Assembly (NCBI GenBank): GCA_002298165.1
Contig: DBMI01000009.1
Span: 1 to 17,582 of the forward strand
Reading direction: 5' to 3'
Length of the DNA: 17,582 bases
Source of the DNA: Desulfarculales bacterium UBA702
GTDB taxonomy: Bacteria > Desulfobacterota > Syntrophobacteria > Syntrophobacterales > Syntrophobacteraceae
A model generated the notes under the pieces. That model saw nothing but the letters and a program-made list of their open reading frames with translations, searched no databases and was not told the DNA's origin. Numbering within the stretch: the first letter of the stretch is position 1; the number at the start of each line of letters is the position of its first letter. Position numbers and translations under genes: made by a program. Shown one piece after another: positions 1-7,060 of the stretch.

Positions 1-32
1 TATGTCCCCGGTCTATACACCCCCCGACTCTC

Positions 33-217
33 CCGGTGCGATATTTTGCGGAATTGGATGCTCCTGCCCCCGGTGAGTGCCATAAATTTCCATTGCAGAT
101 GGTACGGAAGGGTGGTACAAAACACTGGTACAAAGCAATTCATGACAATAGCGGGCCAGGGTGATTTCAGTAACTTAGTGGAGATCGGAGAGTGGTTCTG
201 TCGAATCCCTTCATCTC
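33..217. repeat. Copy A of a ~182-bp imperfect direct repeat
   Basis: This stretch aligns by eye with 2227-2408 along its whole length, with roughly three quarters of positions identical and only small indels. Shared blocks include GGATGCTCCTG, CAGGGTGG/AAGGGTGG, TTGGTACA/CTGGTACA, AGTGATTTC and TCGAATCCCTT. No open frame is conserved between the copies, so I read it as a non-coding dispersed repeat. It lies about 130 bp upstream of the exported-protein gene at 348 and in the same direct orientation as copy B. The rest of 1-347 holds no gene I can support. Confidence 0.7.
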
Positions 218-347
218 CAATTCCTACCAATTGTACTTCGTATCCAGCCGACAAAGCTGGCCGGCAAAAGACTTTCTGGTGCCGGCGTTCACTTCACCAT
301 CTGTGCAATGAAAGGAATTATCCCGCCCATTATTTCGGAGGCTTGAC

Positions 348-968
348 ATGGTCTCATCACCTAAAATCCTCAGGTTGGCATTACTATTCATTTCTCTTTC
401 ATCCGGACTTTTTATATGCGCTCCGATTTTTGCCTGTTGCGCCTGCTGGGAACTCAAGGGCATCAGTGTAATTCTCGAGGATGGATCGGCAATTTCGGGG
501 TATGTTGGGTGGAATGAAGAGTGCTTTAGAGAAATGGGGCCTAATACCGATGGTAAATTCCCAGATGTACTGCTTGAACTCAAACGACCGATTTACATTG
601 ACACCGAATTGGAGAAAGTCAACTATCCTTTTGCCGGTGCGGTTGTGGCTCTTAAGGAGCCTTCGCAAATTGCACTGGAAAAAATTATACAAATACTCCC
701 CAAACCCGGTCCTTTCGAAGGCTACAAAGGTGCAGGTGCAATTCCAGTGGTATCGACAAAAGTTGCCAGGCTGCTTCAATCAAAGCCAAATGCCATTTGT
801 GAGGGAGATGATGGAGGTGTTGCCACCATCTACTGGATTGCCTACAATGAGCGGGTTTCGCAGAAGGACATAGATGTTTTATGCAATGAACCATGGATTG
901 ATTTAATCGACAATAGCGATCGACTACAGGAGAGTGGTATTTTTCGACTCATATTTGCGTATGATTGA
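348..968 (+). CDS. Exported cysteine-containing protein of unknown function
   Basis: I do not recognise the family. The 206-residue product starts with a clear secretion signal: a short basic start (K6, R9) and a hydrophobic core over about residues 10-29. It ends in a cysteine cluster, C30, C31 and C33. The sequence IFAC could act as a lipobox (C30 lipidated), but phenylalanine at -2 is unusual, so cleavage by signal peptidase I is equally possible. Further cysteines at 24, 59, 151 and 179 suggest disulphides in the periplasm. The mature part has a mixed alpha/beta look, with no repeats or further membrane segments. The start is supported by GGAGG six bases before the ATG. The gene stands alone on the plus strand, with convergent genes downstream. 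Expression outside the cytoplasm is inferred; no activity can be assigned. Confidence 0.75.
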   Translation: MVSSPKILRLALLFISLSSGLFICAPIFACCACWELKGISVILEDGSAISGYVGWNEECFREMGPNTDGKFPDVLLELKRPIYIDTELEKVNYPFAGAVVALKEPSQIALEKIIQILPKPGPFEGYKGAGAIPVVSTKVARLLQSKPNAICEGDDGGVATIYWIAYNERVSQKDIDVLCNEPWIDLIDNSDRLQESGIFRLIFAYD

Positions 969-1052
969 CAATTGTCCCATAAAATAGGGGATACTCTTTA
1001 TACTTTATAATTCGAGGGCGGTTGTAGTAAATCCATCTTGCCCTACCGAACC

Positions 1053-1070
1053 CCGGCAACGGGTTGCCGG
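1053..1070. repeat. Perfect palindromic hairpin (CCGGCAAC/GTTGCCGG)
   Basis: Two 8-base arms, CCGGCAAC and GTTGCCGG, are separated by GG. It lies between the convergent ends of the exported-protein gene (stop 968) and the response regulator (stop 1260). No T-run follows on either strand, so it is not a classical terminator, although it could act as a bidirectional RNA end or a REP-like unit. The rest of 969-1259 shows nothing I can support. Confidence 0.45.
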
Positions 1071-1259
1071 TGCTACCCGCGTTTACTTCATCTGCATTAA
1101 AATAAAAAAAACTCCCCCAAAATAAATTACTCCGCCGGGTGGTGTGATCCATCGTCCTCGCGGGAGATCTGTGGATTTGAGGGTGGGAAAAGGGAGGTCT
1201 ACTCCCCTGTTGCGCTGTTGGAATGCGGTTTGCTGCGGGAATGCGAAGTTGCAGCGGAT

Positions 1260-1685
1260 TCAGTGAAACCAATCGACTACGATCCGATGAACTATCTTCA
1301 GGTGATCGTCATAAATGTCAGGTTTGGTGATATAGGAAACGGCACCCATCCGAAGGGCGCGATCCGTGTCTTCCGCGAGTCTCGATGTAGAAAAAACTAT
1401 AACGGGGATTGATGAAAAGCGAGGGTCTTTTTTCATCTCCATCAGGGTCTCAAAACCACCTTTCACGGGCATGTTCAGGTCGAGCAGAATCATTGAAGGC
1501 AAAGGGCATTCATCGTTACCATTCGCTACAGCGCACTCAAGATATTCAAGTAACGCATCCCCGTGTTGAAGTTCTATGAACCCAATTTCCGGGTACATTT
1601 GCTTCAGGGCATCCCTGACAAACATTATGTCGTCAGGATCGTCATCGACCATTAAGAGCGTATTGTTTTTCTTTTGACGATCCAT
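1260..1685 (-). CDS. Single-domain response regulator (CheY/Rcp1-like receiver)
   Basis: The 141-residue protein is a stand-alone receiver domain with no output domain. The acidic pocket is D14-D15-D16, the predicted phosphoacceptor is D69 in LLDLNMP, the switch serine is S99 in VFSTS and the conserved lysine is K121 in TKP. The extended beta4-alpha4 and alpha5 regions resemble the Rcp1-like receivers that pair with phytochrome or hybrid kinases. I chose the ATG at 1685, preceded by GGGG about six bases upstream; a TTG at 1697 is an in-frame alternative. It lies 16 bp downstream of the DUF6788 gene and is probably co-transcribed with it. No histidine kinase is encoded in the window, so its partner and target are unknown. 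Confidence 0.9.
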   Translation of the reverse strand: MDRQKKNNTLLMVDDDPDDIMFVRDALKQMYPEIGFIELQHGDALLEYLECAVANGNDECPLPSMILLDLNMPVKGGFETLMEMKKDPRFSSIPVIVFSTSRLAEDTDRALRMGAVSYITKPDIYDDHLKIVHRIVVDWFH

Positions 1686-1701
1686 TTTCTGCCCCAAAAA
1701 A

Positions 1702-2154
1702 TCAACGAAGTCTATCCCTCAATTCGGCTGACTGTAAGCGCAAAACACCTGATATCTCCAGCAACTTGGCGATTCTGTCCTGTTTCTTCTTTGCCTTCTT
1801 CTGCAACTTCTCGGCAATGTCAACGACGGCAGGGTGGAAAAGAGGGAACCTCCTACCGATATACTCGCACTTGAGTTTTCCATTATCCCGGTAATACGCA
1901 TACCAATAAGGTCCGTGTAAGTCTCCCCCCACGCATTTGCAGTTTTTCTTTCCACACTTGGTTTTCTCAAGTCTGTAACACTTCGATCCGTGGGACTTGG
2001 TCCCAAGTACCTCGCGACTTGCACGGACGGGGATTTCTTTTGAAGATGGCGCGGAGACTGGCTCCGGGATTTGAGAAAGGTATAACCGCAAATCGGAGAG
2101 TTCCGCCTCAGTCATTGAGGAGATCATTTTGAGTGTCTTCTGTAACGCTGTCAT
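1702..2154 (-). CDS. DUF6788-type cysteine-rich protein
   Basis: The 150-residue protein contains the pattern KCGKKNCKC followed by LHGPYWY and an NGK segment (about residues 56-105), which I recognise as the DUF6788 family signature. Potential metal ligands are C59, C67, C72, C74, H80 and C96, suggesting a small zinc-binding fold; this is inferred from the spacing. The first 50 residues are predicted helical and charged. Residues 112-150 form a lysine-rich helical tail (KLQKKAKKKQDRIAKLL), which could contact nucleic acid. No function is established to my knowledge; relatives are often found near mobile or repeated DNA. The start has GAGG about nine bases upstream and a strong promoter in front. 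The response regulator follows after 16 bp. Confidence 0.75.
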   Translation of the reverse strand: MTALQKTLKMISSMTEAELSDLRLYLSQIPEPVSAPSSKEIPVRASREVLGTKSHGSKCYRLEKTKCGKKNCKCVGGDLHGPYWYAYYRDNGKLKCEYIGRRFPLFHPAVVDIAEKLQKKAKKKQDRIAKLLEISGVLRLQSAELRDRLR

Positions 2155-2181
2155 TTTATTGCCTCGGTGCAGTTACATAAG

Positions 2182-2210
2182 ATTATAACATTTTCAACCG
2201 GTCAGTGCAA
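2182..2210 (-). promoter_or_regulatory. Sigma-70 promoter for DUF6788-response regulator unit
   Basis: Read on the minus strand, TTGCAC is followed by a 17-base spacer and a perfect TATAAT. A TG sits one base before the -10, giving an extended -10 element. The predicted start point lies about 20 bases before the ATG at 2154. Found by eye; promoter activity is inferred. Confidence 0.6.
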
Positions 2211-2226
2211 AGGGTGTTTTTTGAAG

Positions 2227-2408
2227 CCGGTACGATATTTTTCGGAGTGGGATGCTCCTGCCCCGGTCAGCGGTTATTTTCCGATTGAAGGCTGGTACGG
2301 CAGGGTGGTGAAAACATTGGTACACAACTCGGCATGGCAAAAGCGCGCTAGAGTGATTTCGGTGGTTTAGTGAAGATCAGGGAACAAATTATCGAATCCC
2401 TTTATCTC
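2227..2408. repeat. Copy B of a ~182-bp imperfect direct repeat
   Basis: This is the second copy of the repeat at 33-217, in the same orientation. It occupies most of the 435-bp gap between the head-repeat gene (stop at 2590) and the DUF6788 gene (start at 2154). It ends just upstream of the predicted DUF6788 promoter. The two copies bracket about 2 kb that carries the exported protein, the response regulator and the DUF6788 gene. The remainder of the gap (2409-2589) shows only a 6-bp-stem hairpin at 2540-2554. Confidence 0.7.
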
Positions 2409-2589
2409 GACATCCGGCTGAAACGATTGAGGATTTCCCTCTAAACCGCCCATTTTCAGCAAAGTAACACAAACCCTTACACTAATTGGCTGCCAAACCG
2501 ACTTTCCCGAACTTCAAAGGAGCGGGGCTATTAGTGGGACGGCAAGTATTGCCGCCGAGCTGGCCCGTTTGACCAAAAGCTCTAATGCG

Positions 2590-3666
2590 TTAGTTTTTCA
2601 GTCCGGCCTCAAGCTTTGAAAGCCGGTCTTCAAGACTGTTGATTTTGCGCTGCTGCTTTTGTATCTCGTTTAGCAGCATGGAATTCAATTGCTGATAATA
2701 GACTGTCCGGGGTTCTCCGGTATTGGGATCTTTGCCTACGAGGTTAGGGCATGTTTTTGCGACCTCCTCGGCAATGAGGCCGTACTGGAGGGTGCGGCTG
2801 CCGCTGGAGTATTCGGGTTTGTAGTAGAAAACGACCGGACGAAGCTGCAGGATGCTGCTGCTCTCATTTTCCATATCCTGCACCTGTTCCTTGTACCGGA
2901 TCGATGAACCCGGAATCCCAAGCCGGCCGTTGCTGTCTATTAAAACAGTACTTCCATCGATATACGAATCATTTATGCCGGCAATGAATGTCTTGATCTG
3001 GTTACTGTTTCCGATTCTTATTGTATACGATTCATTGGATGCAACAGGGTAAACATTTTCACCTATATAGATATTGTAATTGCCTGTAAAATCACCATTT
3101 AAATATGCGCCGGCCTGGTAGCCCAAAGCAGTGTTGCTGTACCCGGATGTATTGGATGAAAGAGTAAGGGTTCCAACGCCGGTATTTCGATATCCAGTGG
3201 TATTGGATTTCAGAGCCTGATAGCCACTTGCCGTATTATAAATGGCACCCTGGTTTGCATAGAGGCTCTCAAAACCCACAGCCGTGTTAAAGCTGCCCGT
3301 GTTGTTCGAGTAGAGTGATTTGTGTCCCACAGCAACATTTTGGGCCCCACTCACATTAGCGAGCAGCGAGAAGTTGCCGTTTGCCGTGTTGTACCACCCG
3401 GTTTTGTTGTTGAACATTGACCAATATCCTGTTGCCGTATTGTAGACACCTGTTTGATTTGAAGTGAGTGAATCATTGCCGACAGCTGTATTGCCGACCC
3501 CGGTAGTAATTGACTTCAAGGAGCCCTTGCCCATGGCTGTATTTGTATTTGTTGCGGTTATATTGGGGTTCGCCATTGGGACTATGTAAAAATCATCATC
3601 GGCCAGTACCTGATTTCCCAGAAACATTGTGAAACACAAAGCCAGGGCAAATATTTTGTTCCTCAT
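2590..3666 (-). CDS. Exported head-repeat protein with S74 self-cleaving chaperone domain
   Basis: The 358-residue protein has a signal peptide (residues 1-22, ending VLA). Nine 17-residue repeats follow at about 39-191, with core N-T-A-x-G and a regular G-Y/V-x start, like the trimeric left-handed beta-roll heads of YadA-type adhesins. A linker leads to a C-terminal intramolecular chaperone domain of peptidase family S74 (about 254-358). Its self-cleavage motif S-S-I-R-Y-K gives S254 and K259 the spacing of the catalytic Ser-Lys pair. The protein ends in a coiled coil (NEIQKQQRKINSLEDRLSKL). By family knowledge, the S74 domain helps trimer assembly and then cuts itself off. There is no outer-membrane beta-barrel anchor, so attachment is unclear. 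The start at 3666 is chosen for GGGAGGA just upstream and the signal peptide; an in-frame ATG at 3771 would add an unlikely leader. Confidence 0.9.
   Translation of the reverse strand: MRNKIFALALCFTMFLGNQVLADDDFYIVPMANPNITATNTNTAMGKGSLKSITTGVGNTAVGNDSLTSNQTGVYNTATGYWSMFNNKTGWYNTANGNFSLLANVSGAQNVAVGHKSLYSNNTGSFNTAVGFESLYANQGAIYNTASGYQALKSNTTGYRNTGVGTLTLSSNTSGYSNTALGYQAGAYLNGDFTGNYNIYIGENVYPVASNESYTIRIGNSNQIKTFIAGINDSYIDGSTVLIDSNGRLGIPGSSIRYKEQVQDMENESSSILQLRPVVFYYKPEYSSGSRTLQYGLIAEEVAKTCPNLVGKDPNTGEPRTVYYQQLNSMLLNEIQKQQRKINSLEDRLSKLEAGLKN
3094..3552 (-). repeat. Nine tandem 51-bp (17-codon) repeats within the head-repeat gene
   Basis: Nine consecutive units of exactly 17 codons encode residues 39-191 of the S74 protein. 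The consensus is roughly G-x-x-N-T-A-x-G-x-x-S-L-x-S-N-x-T. Copies differ at both DNA and protein level, so this is an old array rather than a recent expansion. Confidence 0.8.
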
Positions 3667-3779
3667 GATGTCCTCCCCACTGGGAATAGTTTTTATGGAA
3701 CACGTTGCTGCTGTTACTGATGAAGACTGGAAAAGACCTGTCTGAAAAATCAGGGGTTGTCCAAAAAACATTAAACCTG

Positions 3780-3808
3780 ATTATCCTACGCTCCCCCGAA
3801 GCATGCAA
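3780..3808 (-). promoter_or_regulatory. Possible sigma-70 promoter for the S74 head-repeat gene
   Basis: On the minus strand TTGCAT, a 17-base spacer and GATAAT are found, placing transcription start about 105 bases before the ATG at 3666. Found by eye. Confidence 0.4.
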
Positions 3809-3848
3809 TAATTGATTTGTATTGATGGACAAATGCGTCTCCTTTTGG

Positions 3849-4110
3849 TTAACCGAAGCGTACTTCAGGTACATACCTCTTGACGTAGCTTACCGAAGAG
3901 CTGTTGGGGATCATTACGACTTCTCGTTGAAGCTGGTTGGTTTTCGGGATCAAAAAGGTGCCGCTCACGAGGCAGTTGCGGCCTTGAGGGTCAAGGGCAC
4001 CTTCAGGCGCAAAGTAGTCCGGGTTCACTGTAAATTCGATCTCGATGGTTCGTGGAAAACCACCCATAAATGCGACGGTTCGCGGTATGGGCCAGACAGT
4101 GCCGGATAAG
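3849..4110 (-). pseudogene. Coding-like frame after the phosphoesterase stop (frameshifted extension or gene remnant)
   Basis: Immediately after the phosphoesterase stop, a different frame stays open for about 85 codons to a TAA at 3849. Its codon choice looks like that of real genes here (many C- or G-ending codons such as AAC, CTC, ATC, CCG), and the peptide looks like a beta-rich protein, for example the segments TIEIEFTVNPDYFAPEGALD and LVSGTFLIPKTNQLQREVVM. The only in-frame ATG (4067) has no ribosome site. The frame is one base off the phosphoesterase frame, so it may be a C-terminal extension lost by a one-base change, a remnant of another gene, or chance. I recognise no family. Confidence 0.3.
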
Positions 4111-5139
4111 TTACCTGGCCGTCTGCAGCGGTTCCAGACTAAACGTATCCCCTTGTACCCAGAGCCTCCGGCTTGCATCCCAGAGTTTTTGGATGCCGGT
4201 AACCTTCCCCGCGCCTTCATCAACGGTCATGACCAGATAACCCAGCCCCACATCGGCCGCCGCCATGGGTGCGGCCGGATAATGGATCGATACGCGGCGA
4301 TCGACGTTGCCGGGTTTGTAGGAAACCGTATTCGCGCCCCCATTTCCTACCACCACCTGTTCTATGCCGTCTACCGCACCGCGGCTGTAGAAATGGATGT
4401 GGCCGCAGAAATAGGCCAGGACGCCGCCCTTTTTGAAGCTGTTCCAGAGAATATCCCGCCTCTTGGCGTGAGAGTAAATGTCAGGAAAGGGGGAGTCGTG
4501 ATTGGAGCCGGCCCTGAACGCGGGCGTGTGGGAAAAAGCGAAGGTGAAAGGCCGCCTGTCAGAAGCAAGTGTCGAATCGAGCCATTCCTGATCGACGTAT
4601 CCTCGCACGATCTTCATTTTCTTGCTTTTATAGGCATCCAGGGCAATGAACCGGGAACCTTTGTGGCTGAAGCTGTAGGTCAGCCCCTTTTCATTTAATG
4701 GTCCATTTTTCGGCATCATTGCGCCAAATTCCTCCTGATAGGCTTTCTCCAGTCCGGGGTCGGTAACCAGCTTTCCGTCTTCGTGGTTTCCGCGAACCGG
4801 GTATATTGGAACACCTGTGCCGGTTCGATAGTCGTAGACCGGTTTCATGGCGGTTTTCCAGTTGCCGAACATCTCATGAAACCTGTCCCGCACAGGCGAG
4901 TCCTTGTCCGTGTAATATCCGTTTATCAGGTCGCCCGTATGAATCACCAGGTCGGGGTGTTCCGAAGCGATGGCTTCCGCCAGGCGCCCCAGGTCAGGGC
5001 TTATGCCGGTTGTCGTGGCGGTGGTCTTGTCACGTGTGTCGCCCATGACCACAAATGACCAAACATGCGGCGCATCGTCAGCCCAGGAAGGAAATACCCC
5101 GGCAGCCAACAAAGCGATAAACAGAATGAGGGACTTCAA
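4111..5139 (-). CDS. Exported calcineurin-like metallophosphoesterase
   Basis: A secreted phosphoesterase that would hydrolyse phosphate esters with a two-metal centre in the periplasm; the substrate is unknown. Numbered from the TTG at 5139 (342 residues), the signal peptide is residues 1-20 (ending SWA). The metal-binding motifs appear in order: GDTR (D34), GDL (D70), GNHE (N118, H119), SHTPAF (H204) and GHIH (H247, H249). The first motif lacks the DxH histidine, as in many GDTR-type members. I prefer the TTG start because AAAGGAG lies five bases ahead and the signal peptide then begins MKSLILF; the in-frame ATG at 5163 is a weaker alternative with a poor ribosome site. Length fits the family. 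It follows the PEP-CTERM gene on the same strand after about 180 bp. Confidence 0.88.
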   Translation of the reverse strand: MKSLILFIALLAAGVFPSWADDAPHVWSFVVMGDTRDKTTATTTGISPDLGRLAEAIASEHPDLVIHTGDLINGYYTDKDSPVRDRFHEMFGNWKTAMKPVYDYRTGTGVPIYPVRGNHEDGKLVTDPGLEKAYQEEFGAMMPKNGPLNEKGLTYSFSHKGSRFIALDAYKSKKMKIVRGYVDQEWLDSTLASDRRPFTFAFSHTPAFRAGSNHDSPFPDIYSHAKRRDILWNSFKKGGVLAYFCGHIHFYSRGAVDGIEQVVVGNGGANTVSYKPGNVDRRVSIHYPAAPMAAADVGLGYLVMTVDEGAGKVTGIQKLWDASRRLWVQGDTFSLEPLQTAR

Positions 5140-5297
5140 AGCATCTCCTTTACGATCTGGCATTACCGGGAATTCCTGAGAATATTAGAGGCAGACTATC
5201 ACCAGAGGGAGCAGGAATCAATCAATGACGAGGATTCGGACCAGGTCGGCAAAAAGTGGGCAAAAAAAACGGCAGAGCCATTTCTGACCCTGCCCAC

Positions 5298-5322
5298 AAG
5301 CTTTCCTGCGCTGCGGAAGCTT
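5298..5322 (-). terminator. Stem-loop at the end of the PEP-CTERM gene
   Basis: Directly after the TAA of the PEP-CTERM gene, arms AAGCTTCC and GGAAAGCTT (one bulged base) enclose an 8-base loop. No T-run follows in the gene's direction, whereas the opposite direction has TTTTAGTTCTTTTT. It may therefore be a weak or bidirectional transcription end. Confidence 0.35.
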
Positions 5323-5991
5323 TTAGTTCTTTTTCCTCAATTTGTATACGCTTATACCCGCAAGACCCGCACCGAAAAGGAGAAGGGTTGATGGTTCGGG
5401 GACGGGGTGATTGGGGTTGATTCCCACCGCAAGGTTGTCGATCTCCAATGCGTAGCTGGTGCTCTGCAGGACAACCTGGTTGAATGATGGAAGATCGAGA
5501 AAATTGACGTACAGATTGGTTAAATGGTTGCCCTGATCTCCATTGGCCGGGGGGGCCACGTCAGAACCGCCGTAGGAAGCTACCTGTGAACCATTGTTGA
5601 AAAAGATGGCGTTGTAGCCGTCGACCGATCCCCACCAGAGGCCGAGATAGTTGTACGCAGTATTGAAGTTTATTGTGACGCTCTTAAGCGAAGATCCCGA
5701 ATACGGAACGGCGAGGTAATTCGTAAGATCCGGTCCATTTAGCCCATATGGCGCGGCGTGCGTTCCAGTTGAACCGGATACAACCGAACCGTTTCCGCTG
5801 TATCCGGTCGGCATCAATCCAACATTGGCGGCGATCGAATTGAATGTTTCCACAGTGACATTACTGTAGGGTGATGTGAAACTATTTCCGTCCGGCATTA
5901 AAGCATAGCCATAATTAATGCTCGGAGCGGCCCATGCCGTGCTGCACATTCCGAATAACAGTAGAAATATCGCCGGTAAGATCTTTTTCAT
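5323..5991 (-). CDS. PEP-CTERM sorting domain protein
   Basis: A 222-residue exported protein. The signal peptide is residues 1-21 (two lysines, a hydrophobic core, then AWA). The middle is rich in Asn, Ser, Gly and Tyr, as is common for proteins carrying this tag, and may be beta-rich. The C-terminus from residue 197 is a textbook PEP-CTERM tag: VPEPSTLLLFGAGL, a transmembrane stretch, and the basic end KLRKKN. By family knowledge such proteins are handled by an exosortase and end up in the exopolysaccharide or outer surface; no exosortase is in this window. The start has GAGAG about nine bases upstream. A hairpin lies in the predicted leader (6040-6064) and a 19-bp palindrome further upstream (6209-6227). 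Confidence 0.92.
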   Translation of the reverse strand: MKKILPAIFLLLFGMCSTAWAAPSINYGYALMPDGNSFTSPYSNVTVETFNSIAANVGLMPTGYSGNGSVVSGSTGTHAAPYGLNGPDLTNYLAVPYSGSSLKSVTINFNTAYNYLGLWWGSVDGYNAIFFNNGSQVASYGGSDVAPPANGDQGNHLTNLYVNFLDLPSFNQVVLQSTSYALEIDNLAVGINPNHPVPEPSTLLLFGAGLAGISVYKLRKKN

Positions 5992-6039
5992 AAGTTGCTC
6001 TCATCCCTTTTGCGGTGTTGACGGATCATGCTTGTCCGG

Positions 6040-6064
6040 TTCAGGCTCCCGATGAGTGCCTGAA
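6040..6064 (-). promoter_or_regulatory. Leader hairpin upstream of the PEP-CTERM gene
   Basis: Arms TTCAGGC and GCCTGAA pair perfectly around an 11-base loop, about 50 bases before the ATG at 5991. It could shape the mRNA leader or end an upstream transcript; no T-run follows. Role inferred. Confidence 0.3.
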
Positions 6065-6208
6065 TGTGTTTCAGCAGAAATTCAGTCATGAATCTATATG
6101 GGGGAATGAGCAAAAACAAGGTGGATTTATGAGGGTAGGAATGTGGCAGGAGTGTTACCTTATGTATTCCTTTGATGAATGAAAACGAGGAGATATGCGT
6201 AATAAAAG

Positions 6209-6227
6209 TATTGGGTGTAACCCAATA
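6209..6227. promoter_or_regulatory. 19-bp palindrome, possible operator
   Basis: TATTGGGT and ACCCAATA are perfect inverted arms around GTA. The site lies about 220 bp upstream of the PEP-CTERM start in AT-rich non-coding DNA, and its size suits a dimeric repressor site. No regulator gene can be assigned. The rest of 6065-6280 shows nothing else. Confidence 0.3.
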
Positions 6228-6280
6228 AATTACGACGGTTAATAATGAGTTATTTGGTAGCTGGGGTACAAGGGCAGCTT

Positions 6281-6306
6281 GTTGCCCGTGCGGGTAGCGC
6301 AAGAGG
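6281..6306. repeat. Left copy of a 26-27 bp direct repeat
   Basis: The copy begins GTTGCCCGTGCG and ends TAGCGCAAGAGG. The same two blocks recur at 7061-7087 (GTTACCCGTGCG and TAGCGCAAGAGG), with one substitution and a difference of one base in the spacer. The copies mark out an interval of about 780 bp with no convincing gene. Confidence 0.5.
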
Positions 6307-6689
6307 TTCCTAGGATTCTGGAGGTATTCCTATATTGTGAATCAAAAGACACCCTCTTTGGCTATTTTCATGCTCATACAGCGAAAATCTCAAATTACTC
6401 TGCGTCCGCTATTAAAGCCCTGTTTTCCCTTGGGAATAAAACAATTCGAATTTTCAGAGGCTTTGATACAAAAGTATCTGTGGGGGGGGAAGAGGTTGGC
6501 GGACCGGTTTTCCCACCAATAGAGGTTTCATACAAATTCCTGTGGCGTCGAGTGGAGATAAAGGATACCTCCGAATAGTAATCATTGGGAGGGATTTTTG
6601 GTTGATTTATGTTGAAAAAGGGGCTGGCGAGGGCTAGAATCTGAAGCACAACTTGGGGCTGTTTTTTCCTTCCTATTCTTCCACTACCA

Positions 6690-6766
6690 ACAAGACTGTA
6701 CAGGTTCGCTGCCTTCTGAGCGGAGCGCACACTGGACGAACATACGGTTTTGGCGAACCATCTTGT
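6690..6766. ncRNA. Long imperfect stem-loop, possible structured RNA
   Basis: Outer arms ACAAGA (6690) and TCTTGT (6761) and inner arms GGTTCGC (6703) and GCGAACC (6753) nest correctly, separated by a 7-versus-1 internal loop, and enclose about 43 bases. There is no match to an RNA family I know. It sits inside the interval bounded by the 26-27 bp repeats. A structured RNA is an inference; chance pairing cannot be excluded. Confidence 0.25.
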
Positions 6767-6820
6767 CCGGTGACAGCGCACGCCTTTAACCAGACAGTTT
6801 TGCGGAATGGAGTACCCAAG

Positions 6821-6931
6821 ATGTCTAATAATCAGAAACCGTATGCTTTTTTTAAGACATTAACTCAGGTATTAAAATTGGCTGTTCAGATGCTGGTCCT
6901 TTTGACACGCCTGAAGGACTGGTGGGCCTAA
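6821..6931 (+). CDS. Possible small protein of 36 residues
   Basis: A short ORF starts at an ATG with GGAG eight bases upstream. It encodes a product beginning MSNNQKPYAFF and continuing as one predicted amphipathic or hydrophobic helix (LTQVLKLAVQMLVLLTRL), ending in KDWWA. This looks like the small membrane-associated peptides found in many bacteria. I recognise no family, and an ORF of this size can occur by chance. It lies just 3' of the stem-loop at 6690-6766. Confidence 0.25.
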   Translation: MSNNQKPYAFFKTLTQVLKLAVQMLVLLTRLKDWWA

Positions 6932-6954
6932 CCGACCTGAAACCGGGATGAGCG

Positions 6955-6981
6955 GGCCTGCTCAGCATATCGGGGCAGGCC
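6955..6981. repeat. Hairpin GGCCTGC/GCAGGCC
   Basis: Perfect 7-bp arms enclose a 13-base loop, 23 bases after the stop of the 36-codon ORF. There is no T-run, so termination is uncertain. Confidence 0.3.
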
Positions 6982-7060
6982 GCCGTTCTATCGAATGGCC
7001 GTATTTAGAAGAAGCTGAGCATGGCCAATGGATTGAAGGATAACACGGACAACTGTATTT

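Noticed and set aside
3094..3552. CRISPR-like or minisatellite array in the 51-bp periodic region
   Set aside because: The periodicity is at codon level, without conserved DNA repeats separated by unique spacers; it encodes protein head repeats.
4045..4698. 217-codon plus-strand frame opposite the metallophosphoesterase
   Set aside because: It is antisense to a gene with complete catalytic motifs, and its composition is that of a mirror frame.
6144..6158. Sigma-54-like site TGGCAGG-N4-TTAC upstream of the PEP-CTERM gene
   Set aside because: Spacing fits, but the -12 GC is missing and the site points away from the PEP-CTERM gene, with no gene downstream on its strand.
6395..6781. 128-codon minus-strand frame in the gene-poor interval
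   Set aside because: No ribosome site, basic and low-complexity composition, and it runs through the stem-loop; more likely a chance frame.
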